A DNA stretch of 34,040 nt, taken from the NCBI GenBank assembly GCA_903840185.1, contig CAIMFA010000839.1:1-34040 (forward strand). Reading direction: 5' to 3'. The notes beneath the pieces were generated by a model. That model was given only the letters and a program-made list of their open reading frames with translations. It ran no database searches and was not told where the DNA came from. The stretch's first letter is position 1, and each line of letters begins with the position of its first letter. The DNA comes from an uncultured Lentisphaeria bacterium. Its GTDB lineage: Bacteria; Verrucomicrobiota; Lentisphaeria; Victivallales; Victivallaceae. Position numbers and translations under genes: made by a program. Positions 25,858 to 34,040 of this stretch are shown piece by piece.

Positions 25858-27267
25858 CTAACGGTTCAGCCAGTCCGCCGTTTGTTGAAAGACCGCCGGG
25901 ATTTCAGCCGCATTGATTTTCAGTAATTTAATATACAGCGCTTTGGCGTCGGCGCTATCCTGTTTGACCGGGAAAGAATACAATGCGTCGAAAAGCAACC
26001 GTGGATCTTCCGTTGCGACGGCGTCGCCCAGCAGCGTCTGATGCATGCTCATCGCCGCCATCAGGCCATAGAAAACCGGCGGGATATAAAGATTCTCCGC
26101 CGCATGAAGCTGTCCGTCTTTAATAAATTGAGAATACTCCAGCACCATCCGGTCGGTAAATCCCGGCACCGCACCGCGGCTGGGAAAACTGGCGGCGATC
26201 GCCATTTCCTTAACCCCGCCAACAGCTTTGATAATGCGGGACATAATATTCTGGTCGTCGCGCAGCAAATCCAGGTTTTCCGGCGCTTCGCGGGACCATA
26301 CTTCGCGCGGAAATTCGCTGGCGTTAAGCAGCGACTGCCAGTAGTCGGCGGTGCGCTGCTTCTGGTCGTTGTTTTGCTTCATCTCCTCCGCAATCTTAGC
26401 CTCGTCAAATTTCGCGCTCTGCGCGGCATCCGCCACATAGCGGCCGGCCATGTCAAGATACTGAAGCCCTTCCGGTTCGGATGAAAAGAGCAGATATCCG
26501 TATTTCCTGTACAGTTCAACCAGAGTTGTCACGGAATTAGTAATCAACTGTTTCATCCATGGGCTCCAGCGCGCCGACAGTTCCGGCATCCGCCAGCCGT
26601 CTGCCAGCGCCTGGTCGATCAGCCGGTAGAGGTCATCAGTGCCGCGGGTGGAACCGGGCAGGATGAAACTCATGTGATTGACCCCGGCAGACAGAATGTG
26701 ATAATCATCACAGCCGCAATCAGCTCCCAGTATCCGAGTCAAATCCCACTGGTGGTTGGTATAACCGGCGCACACGCCAAAACACTTTATTTTAGTATGG
26801 TTGTTGACGGCGGCGCTGAATACCGGCACAGGGTTGGCAAAATCCAGCAGACAGGCGTCAGGACAGAGTTTTTCCATCTTCCGGGCGATATTCATAATCA
26901 CCGGCCCGCCTTTGAGCGCCAGAAACGCCCCGCTTGGCGAAAGCTGGTCAGTACCGGTAAATCCGTGCTGCCCGCAGGCGGCGCAGCTTAACGCGAAAGA
27001 ATGCCTGCTGCCCGGCATGATGACAATCGTCACCACATCCGCGCCTTCCAGCGCGCGGTCCAGTACCGCCTCGCATTCGATCTGCGCCCCGGAGCCGGTA
27101 TATTCAGGGCAATGCACAATCATCTCGCGCATCAGCGCCATCCGTTCCGGTGCCAGATCGTGTAAAACCAGTTTGAACTGGCGGTTCAACAATGCCTGCT
27201 CGCTCAGCAGTGAACGGGCCACCGGCAGGTAACGATGCGCCCCGCCGCCGATAAATACTACTTTCAT
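25858..27267 (-). CDS. GH4-family glycosidase (alpha-galactosidase/glucosidase-like, NAD/Mn dependent)
   Basis: MKVVFIGGGAHRYLPVARSLL (NAD-binding), LLDFANPVPVFSAAVNNHTKIKCFGVCAGYTNHQWDLTRILG, ILSAGVNHMSFI (GH4 metal and active-site motifs). Confidence 0.88.
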   Translation of the reverse strand: MKVVFIGGGAHRYLPVARSLLSEQALLNRQFKLVLHDLAPERMALMREMIVHCPEYTGSGAQIECEAVLDRALEGADVVTIVIMPGSRHSFALSCAACGQHGFTGTDQLSPSGAFLALKGGPVIMNIARKMEKLCPDACLLDFANPVPVFSAAVNNHTKIKCFGVCAGYTNHQWDLTRILGADCGCDDYHILSAGVNHMSFILPGSTRGTDDLYRLIDQALADGWRMPELSARWSPWMKQLITNSVTTLVELYRKYGYLLFSSEPEGLQYLDMAGRYVADAAQSAKFDEAKIAEEMKQNNDQKQRTADYWQSLLNASEFPREVWSREAPENLDLLRDDQNIMSRIIKAVGGVKEMAIAASFPSRGAVPGFTDRMVLEYSQFIKDGQLHAAENLYIPPVFYGLMAAMSMHQTLLGDAVATEDPRLLFDALYSFPVKQDSADAKALYIKLLKINAAEIPAVFQQTADWLNR

Positions 27268-27431
27268 TTAGCTTCGTCTCCATTTGATTAATTGGTATGA
27301 ACGATGCAAAACAATCTCCCTGATATTTGTTCCCTAGCAACATAGCTATTCGAGTTCGAACCGCTCGATCCAGCGGCAGCCCAACCATCTGGAAAACAAA
27401 ATCTTATATCGACTTCTGGTTCCTTTTTAAG

Positions 27432-28964
27432 TCACCATTTGTCCGTCTTGAAACATGAGGCAGGAAACCCATCCTTATTGAATAGATTTCCTAATGGATT
27501 ATCAGCCCAGGCATAGCGGACAGCCTCTGGGTTTTTAACCTTTTCGGAGCTGATAATCACTGTATCACCATCAATCACGGCATCGGCCCAGACGAACTGC
27601 CGATCGGCACCTGCAATTGAAAATCCTTTCAACATCCCTTCTCTCGATATCAACCCTTTTTCTGCGTGAGTAAAGAATATTCTTGCTTTCCCGTCATTGA
27701 ACTCAATCTTGCTGAACAGTGGACCTGAATATTCCACCTTTTCGTTATAAGCAATGGCCCTGGCCGCCATAGACAGGCGTTTCGCAAGTTCCGCTTTTTT
27801 CCTTGGGTGCAATCCCGACTCGCATATGTCCGTGGTTACGACCATGGCGGTATTACTCAATTTCAATGACTCTCTTTGTGCGTTCCGAACTTCAGCCCAT
27901 GTGCTTTCAGCAGGTAATTGCTGGATGCTATTTATCGGCGCGAGCTGCACAAATATGAATGGTAAATCCTGTTTCCATAATTTACGCCAATTTTCAATCA
28001 TAGTCAAGAAATGGTTGTGGTATGTTGCCGAATGTCTGTAGTAAGCTTCGTTCTCCCCTTGATACCAGATGACTCCCTTTATGGCAAATGGAGCCAATGG
28101 GTGAATTCTGGCATTGTAGAGTAGACCGGGAGAACTAGCATAGGCCTCAAAAAATCCGGGGTGGGCAGGCGGCTTTAAACCGTCTCCATTGCTCTTATTT
28201 AATGCTGCCTGGTATTCCGCCATTTTAGCGTCAAAAGTCTTTTTGCGTTCCAAATAGGTTGAGTAATCAGCAATATCGTCTTTGAATAAGGGGTTTAATC
28301 TCTGGGAATCAGGGCTGATCCATGCTCTGATTGGCGTGGAACCCTCAGCCGTTTCAATTAAGCCAATCGGGATATTCAAACGTTCATTCAAGTCGCGACC
28401 GAAATAGTAGGCGACTGCAGAAAACCACTTTAGAACAGATGGATCACACTGCATCCAGTTGCGGGAGATGTGCGGAAATGTCATAAAAAGGTCCTCCGAT
28501 GGCACAGGCGCAGTTCCTCCGATTTTAATCAGGCGAATTCCGGAATGCATCGCACTGTGTAACTCAGCCTCCCCATTCGCCTCATCCTTTAGAGGGTACT
28601 GCATATTCGACTGCCCGGAACAGAGCCAAACATCCCCTATCATGATATTCTTGTATTCGACGGTATTGGCCCCTGTGATTCTCAGAAGGAATGGACCTCC
28701 AGCAGAAAAAGGGCCTATTCGCAACAGCCACTTGCCTTCATCATCAGACATGGCGCTTCGCGTCTCTCCATTGAATTCGACATTTATCCGTTCTTTCTTT
28801 CCAGCCCAGCCCCATATAGGCAACTCCGCGTCTCTTTGGAGAACCATGTTGTCACCAAAAATGCCGCCAGGTTTTACCTCCGACATTACAGACATGCAAG
28901 TGAAAACAACAAATAAAAATCCGAGCATAAATACCTTTAAGTTCATACAATCACCATTGTTCAA
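27432..28964 (-). CDS. Sialate O-acetylesterase-like SGNH hydrolase, secreted
   Basis: Signal peptide; GIFGDNMVLQRDAELPIWGWA, IGDVWLCSGQSNMQYPLKD, APFAIKGVIWYQGENEAYYRHSATYHNHFLTMIENWRKLW. Alternative start at 28946. Confidence 0.92.
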   Translation of the reverse strand: MNNGDCMNLKVFMLGFLFVVFTCMSVMSEVKPGGIFGDNMVLQRDAELPIWGWAGKKERINVEFNGETRSAMSDDEGKWLLRIGPFSAGGPFLLRITGANTVEYKNIMIGDVWLCSGQSNMQYPLKDEANGEAELHSAMHSGIRLIKIGGTAPVPSEDLFMTFPHISRNWMQCDPSVLKWFSAVAYYFGRDLNERLNIPIGLIETAEGSTPIRAWISPDSQRLNPLFKDDIADYSTYLERKKTFDAKMAEYQAALNKSNGDGLKPPAHPGFFEAYASSPGLLYNARIHPLAPFAIKGVIWYQGENEAYYRHSATYHNHFLTMIENWRKLWKQDLPFIFVQLAPINSIQQLPAESTWAEVRNAQRESLKLSNTAMVVTTDICESGLHPRKKAELAKRLSMAARAIAYNEKVEYSGPLFSKIEFNDGKARIFFTHAEKGLISREGMLKGFSIAGADRQFVWADAVIDGDTVIISSEKVKNPEAVRYAWADNPLGNLFNKDGFPASCFKTDKW

Positions 28965-28987
28965 AGCTAAAGCTTTCCTATTTTTTG

Positions 28988-29056
28988 ATACCGAACCGCA
29001 GTTCGGCGATAGTTCGCCATTTCATCGCAGTTGAAGCAAGATGCCTGAAATAATTC
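28988..29056 (-). repeat. Shared ~60-bp leader block, copy A (5' of sialate O-acetylesterase-like gene)
   Basis: TACCGAACCG...TTCGCCATTTC(A)TCGC...TGAAATAAT, parallel to 29820-29874. Confidence 0.6.
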
Positions 29057-29180
29057 CACAACAGACAAAATGCAAAATACGTTTATTTATGTGTTTTAGC
29101 CAACTACTGTACTTTCTTTTTTACGCTGCAACACATGACCTCGTTCTTCAAAAATTCAGGGAAACTTCAACGTTACTCTC

Positions 29181-29780
29181 CTATTTTACAATATCTGCCT
29201 TTATCCAACAGGTAACGGTTACCGAGATACCAGCTTTAACTTCCATCATCTGGAAAACCCTGTAATCATGGTTAACTTTAACCGCGACTGAACCACTTTG
29301 GGCATTGCCGCCAACAATCACCTTATCGTTAACCACCCATTCCGCAGGACGACCATTAGCATTAGTGGTTTCAAAATCTCCATTCTTAATTTCAGCACCC
29401 ACAATGGTGAAATTATCGAACCAGAACCACACTTTGTCTTTATCATTTGCCGCATTATTACCCATCACCTCCAATATCACTTTACCATCGTTTTTGGGTG
29501 TGAAGGAAAAAGAATACTTCTTCCACTCAGAGGAGACTGGAAACTTAAAGCTCAAACGTTTATCTTTATTCTCGTTCAACCATGCACATTGTTCACCGAT
29601 GACTCCCATATCAAGGCTGCCTAAATTCATCGATACCATCGCGCAATTTTCAATCTTTCCATTAATCTCGATATTTTCAATCTTCCCATTAATGTCGATT
29701 CTGGCAAGGGGTTCTTCGGCCATTGCTCCACCGACTACCGCCATGCATATCAACCAAACCAAACGTTTCTTTAATTTCAT
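29181..29780 (-). CDS. Small secreted CBM-like protein (possibly C-terminally truncated)
   Basis: Signal peptide MKLKKRLVWLICMAVVGGAMA; VWFWFDNFTIVGAEIKNGDFETTNANGRPAEWVVN...VKAGISVTVTCWIKAD resembles CBM4/9-type jelly rolls; ends abruptly. Confidence 0.65.
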   Translation of the reverse strand: MKLKKRLVWLICMAVVGGAMAEEPLARIDINGKIENIEINGKIENCAMVSMNLGSLDMGVIGEQCAWLNENKDKRLSFKFPVSSEWKKYSFSFTPKNDGKVILEVMGNNAANDKDKVWFWFDNFTIVGAEIKNGDFETTNANGRPAEWVVNDKVIVGGNAQSGSVAVKVNHDYRVFQMMEVKAGISVTVTCWIKADIVK

Positions 29781-29819
29781 AATTTTTATCCATAAAGTTT
29801 TAATGTTGTTTGAACCTAT

Positions 29820-29874
29820 CTACCGAACCGATGATTCGCCATTTCGTCGCCCTGGAACAGGAACTCCGAAATAA
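29820..29874 (-). repeat. Shared leader block, copy B (5' of CBM-like gene)
   Basis: CTACCGAACCG-ATGATTCGCCATTTCGTCGCCCTGGAACAGGAACTCCGAAATAAT. Confidence 0.6.
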
Positions 29875-30036
29875 TCGCTTGCATAGCCGGATGATACCCC
29901 GCCAGACTAAAAAGTTCGTCATCCAGCCTAAATTTGTGTTTTTAGCCACCTCCTCTTATTTTTCTCTTTTTTCATGCGGTTCAATTCTCCTGTTCCTCGT
30001 TTAATGTCGCCTGTAGAATGGACGTTAAGGAATTCT

Positions 30037-33000
30037 TTAGCGCCGTTCATTCATGTCCAGTCGTTTGAGGAAAGTTGAGTCATTGCCGATATAGTAAAGC
30101 ATTGTGCGTTTTCCTGGGAGATCAACTTCGAATTCATCCAAATCACGTCCTATGACATCCCCGCTGAAGACCTCTCTGATTTCATGAGCCTTCACGCGGA
30201 GTTTCAGCTTCTTCTTGCCTGCATCCTTTGTATGGACCAGAATGAAGTTACCATCGGCGTAGAGCGCATCATCAGTGTCAAGATAGACATGGACACCGGC
30301 GAACTTCGCGACGTTTCTGTAAACCATCGGATGAGTGAGCGGTACTGCAGAGTAAATGATCGCGCCCTTGCCTATGCGCTTGACTCCCATGGCGGGTTTT
30401 CCATCCGGGTATTTCGCAAGAATTTCCAAGCCGTCTTGTGGAACTGTGTCATCCAGAAAAAACCTGTGCCAATAGGGGATGAACTGCTTGTCCAAGGCAT
30501 CACGGTAACTGCCTCCACCGATTGTCTCCTTGCCGGAGAGACCATCAGAAAGCGGATTTGCCGATTTGATCATGAATGCGTTGAGCATCTGGGGGCCGTC
30601 TACTTTGACCTTGATTCCAAGAAGCCTTTCCATATTTGACAGAGATGCACTTTTATCGTCGATCAGTCCTGCAGGGCCCATAATAAGGCAGACGGCTCCT
30701 TCCTCGACAAGTTTTCTTATACGCAGCCTGTCGTCGTCGTCGCAATAAAAAAGCGTTGGGAATATGTATAGCTTGTATCCGTTCTTCGTCGGAAAATCCT
30801 CCTTCATGATGAAGTCCTTCGGAGCCCCCATCCGCATCATTGATTCAATTACCAAGGTGCTGTAGTTCATCACATTTTCAATGCTATAGAAAGGTGGATT
30901 CTCTCCAGGCGCCAGTTGCTTGACGCTTACGCCGGAGTATTTCAAGGAATGCAGATCCAGAACCACAAGAACTTCGGAGGTATTTTTTCTTTCAAGTCCC
31001 AAAGCGGAATCCCCTACCCGCAACTGTATGGATATTTCGTCAAGCAATATTGGCTTGTTGAACCAGGGGCCTGTATAACCCATGTCGAAATACCACATGG
31101 CATTATGTTCAATCATAAAAGTATTGGCAAACTCGCGACGCATCGAGGCAGCCGCATCTTCATAGCAAAGCTCCGAAACGTTACCCTTGTTGTATTGCGT
31201 CACCATGTCTACTTCCTGAAGCATCATCTTGCCATGCATACGTACCGATGCCCAAGGCACAGTCGTGCAGGCCGAGACGCCCCCGGCCATACGGTCGTGA
31301 TAGGAGAAGATTCCGCCAATGAATTTAGGAGCCGGATGCCTTAGAATCGGGAACTTGTCAGATACGCAAACTCCCGGGCTTATTGTCGCCCATTCGGTAT
31401 TGAGGCTGAAGAGGTCGAAAAGACCGAAGAATGAATTTGGGGCCTCCGCCTGGACACTGTCAAAGATAGAGAGAGCTATGTCTTCGCCCTCATGCGGATA
31501 TACTTCAAGAAAGTCAAGGATACGACGTGACTCGGGCTTAGACGGATCTTTGAAGCCTGCGAAATCCGAGACGCTGCGCTCCTCAATGTCCGGAAGGTGA
31601 GGATTGTCGAAATCTGCCGCAGGAACACCCCAAGCCTTCCTCAAAGCCTCAACTGTGCTGTATTTCCTCCTAAGATAGTCTCCGAAGAACTTTATCTGCG
31701 CAGGGCTGGCATCTATCTTGTAGTCAGGACGCGGACCTGGCTGTCCCCAGTTGAGTTCATAGCCTCCACCAGTAACCAGAACACCCAGCACACGCCGCCC
31801 ATACCCCTGACTCTTGAAATGTCCGATAATCATCTTCATCTCTTCCGCTGCATATTCCTTATAACGGGCAGAGGCCAACGAAGCATCATATGAGGTCTCT
31901 ATTTTAGTGTCCTCGTAACCGGCTAATGCCGCCTCACCTCCCTGCTTTCTTACCACGTGGAACTTCTCAGACGCCGGCAGAGCTGGAGGGGCTGGTATAG
32001 CCAGCCTGAGTAAAAAATAACTCTCAGGAGCGGCGGCCAGCAATTGCGCCATCATATCGTCAAGCAGCCGCATGTCCATATGCCCGTCTTTGTTGAAGGT
32101 CTTTATCGTGACAATAGGCGCAAAAAACCTGATTCCTGAATTATAGGTGTCTCGCAGAACATTATATGTGGATTCGGCATAAGGAGAACCGCTGCTGGCG
32201 GCGATACTGAAGAAAAGCGGTGTACGTTGCTTGCTTTCAACAAAGAAGTCGATCCCATCGCCACGTCTCTTAATCTCCACCTTAGGTAATTCTACCTTAA
32301 CCTGCTCCGGCACATGTAGGGAGCCGAGGCATTTCTCCTCTGATACTGGAATGCCGCGGGATATCTCCCAGGAGCCGCCGCAGACAGTCCACGCATTACC
32401 AATGGTCTCGCGTTCGAAATCGTCGCTTATTATGATTTTTCCACTATCAATATCTTTAACAACGATGTCGTCAACATAGGCTAAGGAATGGTCTCCCGAA
32501 CGGAATCCGGCAAAGCCATTGGAAAATAGAGATTTCGTGTCACGACATGAGATTTTGTTGCCATCCAATTCAAGTTCCAAGTTGTTTCCGTGACAACGCA
32601 TCACGAATGTGCGCCATCCATCATTTCCGACAGGGCCGCATTTGCCAGACTGACTTAGATCTGCCCACTTGCCGTCATTAAAGGACATGATCGACATGGT
32701 CTCTGTCTGAAAACCGGTGCTATAGTAAAATCTCCACGATCCCGACATTTGCGTAAGCCCGTCCTGGCCTCTGACAAACGGCGCCACATCACCAGCCAGC
32801 CTGCATCTCAGTTCGTAGTTAGAACCCTTGTAACCAGCCAACTGAATGAGCGATCTTCCACTAGTCGACTTCAAAACGCGATTCGACTCGTTCGCGATAA
32901 CAACAGACTTGACTATCAATTTATAATCACCAGAGGGTAAATATGGAACAGGTAAGAAAAGCGATATCCGCCCATGGTCTTCAGCCATTATTCTGCTTGG

Positions 33001-33270
33001 AAGTCCAAGAACAGAAGGCGATGCCAAATACAAATCTCTTCCATCTTTCCTTGCATAAAAGTTCAAAGACTCGACTTTCACTTCATGCCTCCGCCTGTAA
33101 TTAAACTTCATATCCACCCCATCCCCGCTTACATTTAAGGTAGAATTGTCAAAATTGATCATGGGGATATCGCCCCCAAGACATTGCGGAATCATGGCAA
33201 TTGGGTAAAACGCAAGAACCAGCACGAAAAGAGTCCAAAAACAAGCCTTTAAACTCATTAAAGAATTCAT
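30037..33270 (-). CDS. Large secreted glycoside hydrolase, GH42-like beta-galactosidase core with N-terminal LamG/DUF1080-like domain
   Basis: 1077 aa; N-terminal signal; FAGFRSGDHSLAYVDDIVVKDIDSGKIIISDDFE concanavalin-like; central TIM-like region VLGVLVTGGGYELNWGQPG..., RKYSTVEALRKAWG typical of GH42/GH14-like; C-terminal trimerisation/GATase-like segment. Confidence 0.7.
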   Translation of the reverse strand: MNSLMSLKACFWTLFVLVLAFYPIAMIPQCLGGDIPMINFDNSTLNVSGDGVDMKFNYRRRHEVKVESLNFYARKDGRDLYLASPSVLGLPSRIMAEDHGRISLFLPVPYLPSGDYKLIVKSVVIANESNRVLKSTSGRSLIQLAGYKGSNYELRCRLAGDVAPFVRGQDGLTQMSGSWRFYYSTGFQTETMSIMSFNDGKWADLSQSGKCGPVGNDGWRTFVMRCHGNNLELELDGNKISCRDTKSLFSNGFAGFRSGDHSLAYVDDIVVKDIDSGKIIISDDFERETIGNAWTVCGGSWEISRGIPVSEEKCLGSLHVPEQVKVELPKVEIKRRGDGIDFFVESKQRTPLFFSIAASSGSPYAESTYNVLRDTYNSGIRFFAPIVTIKTFNKDGHMDMRLLDDMMAQLLAAAPESYFLLRLAIPAPPALPASEKFHVVRKQGGEAALAGYEDTKIETSYDASLASARYKEYAAEEMKMIIGHFKSQGYGRRVLGVLVTGGGYELNWGQPGPRPDYKIDASPAQIKFFGDYLRRKYSTVEALRKAWGVPAADFDNPHLPDIEERSVSDFAGFKDPSKPESRRILDFLEVYPHEGEDIALSIFDSVQAEAPNSFFGLFDLFSLNTEWATISPGVCVSDKFPILRHPAPKFIGGIFSYHDRMAGGVSACTTVPWASVRMHGKMMLQEVDMVTQYNKGNVSELCYEDAAASMRREFANTFMIEHNAMWYFDMGYTGPWFNKPILLDEISIQLRVGDSALGLERKNTSEVLVVLDLHSLKYSGVSVKQLAPGENPPFYSIENVMNYSTLVIESMMRMGAPKDFIMKEDFPTKNGYKLYIFPTLFYCDDDDRLRIRKLVEEGAVCLIMGPAGLIDDKSASLSNMERLLGIKVKVDGPQMLNAFMIKSANPLSDGLSGKETIGGGSYRDALDKQFIPYWHRFFLDDTVPQDGLEILAKYPDGKPAMGVKRIGKGAIIYSAVPLTHPMVYRNVAKFAGVHVYLDTDDALYADGNFILVHTKDAGKKKLKLRVKAHEIREVFSGDVIGRDLDEFEVDLPGKRTMLYYIGNDSTFLKRLDMNERR

Positions 33271-33394
33271 TCAATTTTCTCCAGAATACATTTAAAATCC
33301 TTATGCCTCTTAACGAACGTGGCAACAGTATCCATCGCAAGAAACCCAATATTGAAAGAACTTAACATTTTAATCTAACTGAAATGGTTAAGAG

Positions 33395-34040
33395 TCAAAT
33401 CCCTCTTCCAAGCGAATTATTCGAAGCTGGCATAATATTGATATCCAAAGCGCTGAGTTTATTCACATGGCCGTCGAAATAGAGCACATTAGACCGGCCG
33501 CGATGTCGGAATTCAACATCATAAGTCGCCATGCCAAACATGACCATCCATGGCATGCCACGAGAAAATGATATTGATGAATCAGAATGCCCTTCTATGA
33601 TTACACCGCAAATGCTAGGTTTCTTTATTGCGCCGATTTTAATTAATTCGGCATTGTTGAAATAAATGTATTTCATGCCAAAAAAGAGGTTGTACATGGT
33701 GGACATTTTATATGCCGGGGAATCAGTGTAAGGCGTATTGGGGTTCATATCACTAGGACACGATACTCCATTCTCGATGAAAGATGCCTTATTCATATTG
33801 GAATATTTAAACATCTGATAATACCAAAAACCCTGGCTGTCAGTGGTTCGTGAACTGCACGGCAAAATATACGAATCATAGTCATTCGAATAAAATTGTG
33901 CCCACAATCCCCGCTGTTTCATCATGTTCGCGCAACTGATTTCACGCGCCTTTTCCCGTGCGTTATTCAGCGCCGGCAGGAGCATTCCGGCCAAAATTGC
34001 GATGATCGCGATCACCACGAGGAGTTCGATGAGTGTGAAA
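33395..34040 (-). CDS. Type II secretion pseudopilin-like protein with H-X9-DG motif (DUF1559-like), partial at window end
   Basis: Minus strand reads [33 protein letters not shown] (prepilin methylation motif) running off the window; C-terminal [12 protein letters not shown] = H-X9-DG. Listed ORF start (34018) is internal. Confidence 0.92.
   Translation of the reverse strand, partial: FTLIELLVVIAIIAILAGMLLPALNNAREKAREISCANMMKQRGLWAQFYSNDYDSYILPCSSRTTDSQGFWYYQMFKYSNMNKASFIENGVSCPSDMNPNTPYTDSPAYKMSTMYNLFFGMKYIYFNNAELIKIGAIKKPSICGVIIEGHSDSSISFSRGMPWMVMFGMATYDVEFRHRGRSNVLYFDGHVNKLSALDINIMPASNNSLGRGI

Noticed and set aside
27345-27385. tRNA-like GTTCGAACC sequence with nearby CCA
   Set aside because: Only an 8-bp palindrome (GTTCGAAC); no acceptor, D or anticodon arms can be folded around it.
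29041-29265. 74-aa plus-strand ORF and 28459..29034 plus ORF
   Set aside because: Overlap antisense leader/coding sequence of the esterase and CBM-like genes; no RBS or domain.

Overview
The window looks like a bacterial chromosomal segment. Gene content (H-X9-DG pseudopilin, glycosidase island, LpxA/PyrH) is compatible with a Lentisphaerae/Verrucomicrobia-type Gram-negative, but taxonomy is inference. Left to right it contains: (1) an export locus with an M50 metalloprotease carrying a PqqD-like N-terminus (partial, minus strand, missing from the supplied ORF track), a GAF-like/HlyD protein, an RND-type membrane-fusion protein, and a divergent small acidic protein plus TolC-like lipoprotein; (2) an alpha/beta hydrolase and an Aas-like three-domain fusion (MFS + PlsC + AMP-ligase) whose MFS third is strikingly AT-rich; (3) a LysM lipoprotein and a DUF4143-type AAA ATPase; (4) a sugar-metabolism cluster (three TIM-barrel isomerases, two of them a tandem duplication, a Gfo/Idh/MocA oxidoreductase, an AraC regulator and a LarA/DUF2088 homologue); (5) a PhoB/PhoR-like two-component system, lpxA and pyrH; (6) a glycan-degradation island (GH29, GH4, sialate O-acetylesterase-like, CBM-like small protein, GH42-like large protein, H-X9-DG pseudopilin) with a drop in GC from about 27.3 kb. 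Intergenic regions hold a two-copy, multi-hairpin REP/BIME-like element with a covarying stem, heptamer tandem arrays, several clear hairpin terminators and a near-perfect palindrome. No tRNA, rRNA, transposase or CRISPR array was found. The most system-like candidate is the ABC-ATPase-free M50/PqqD-HlyD-HlyD-TolC locus at 1-6000.
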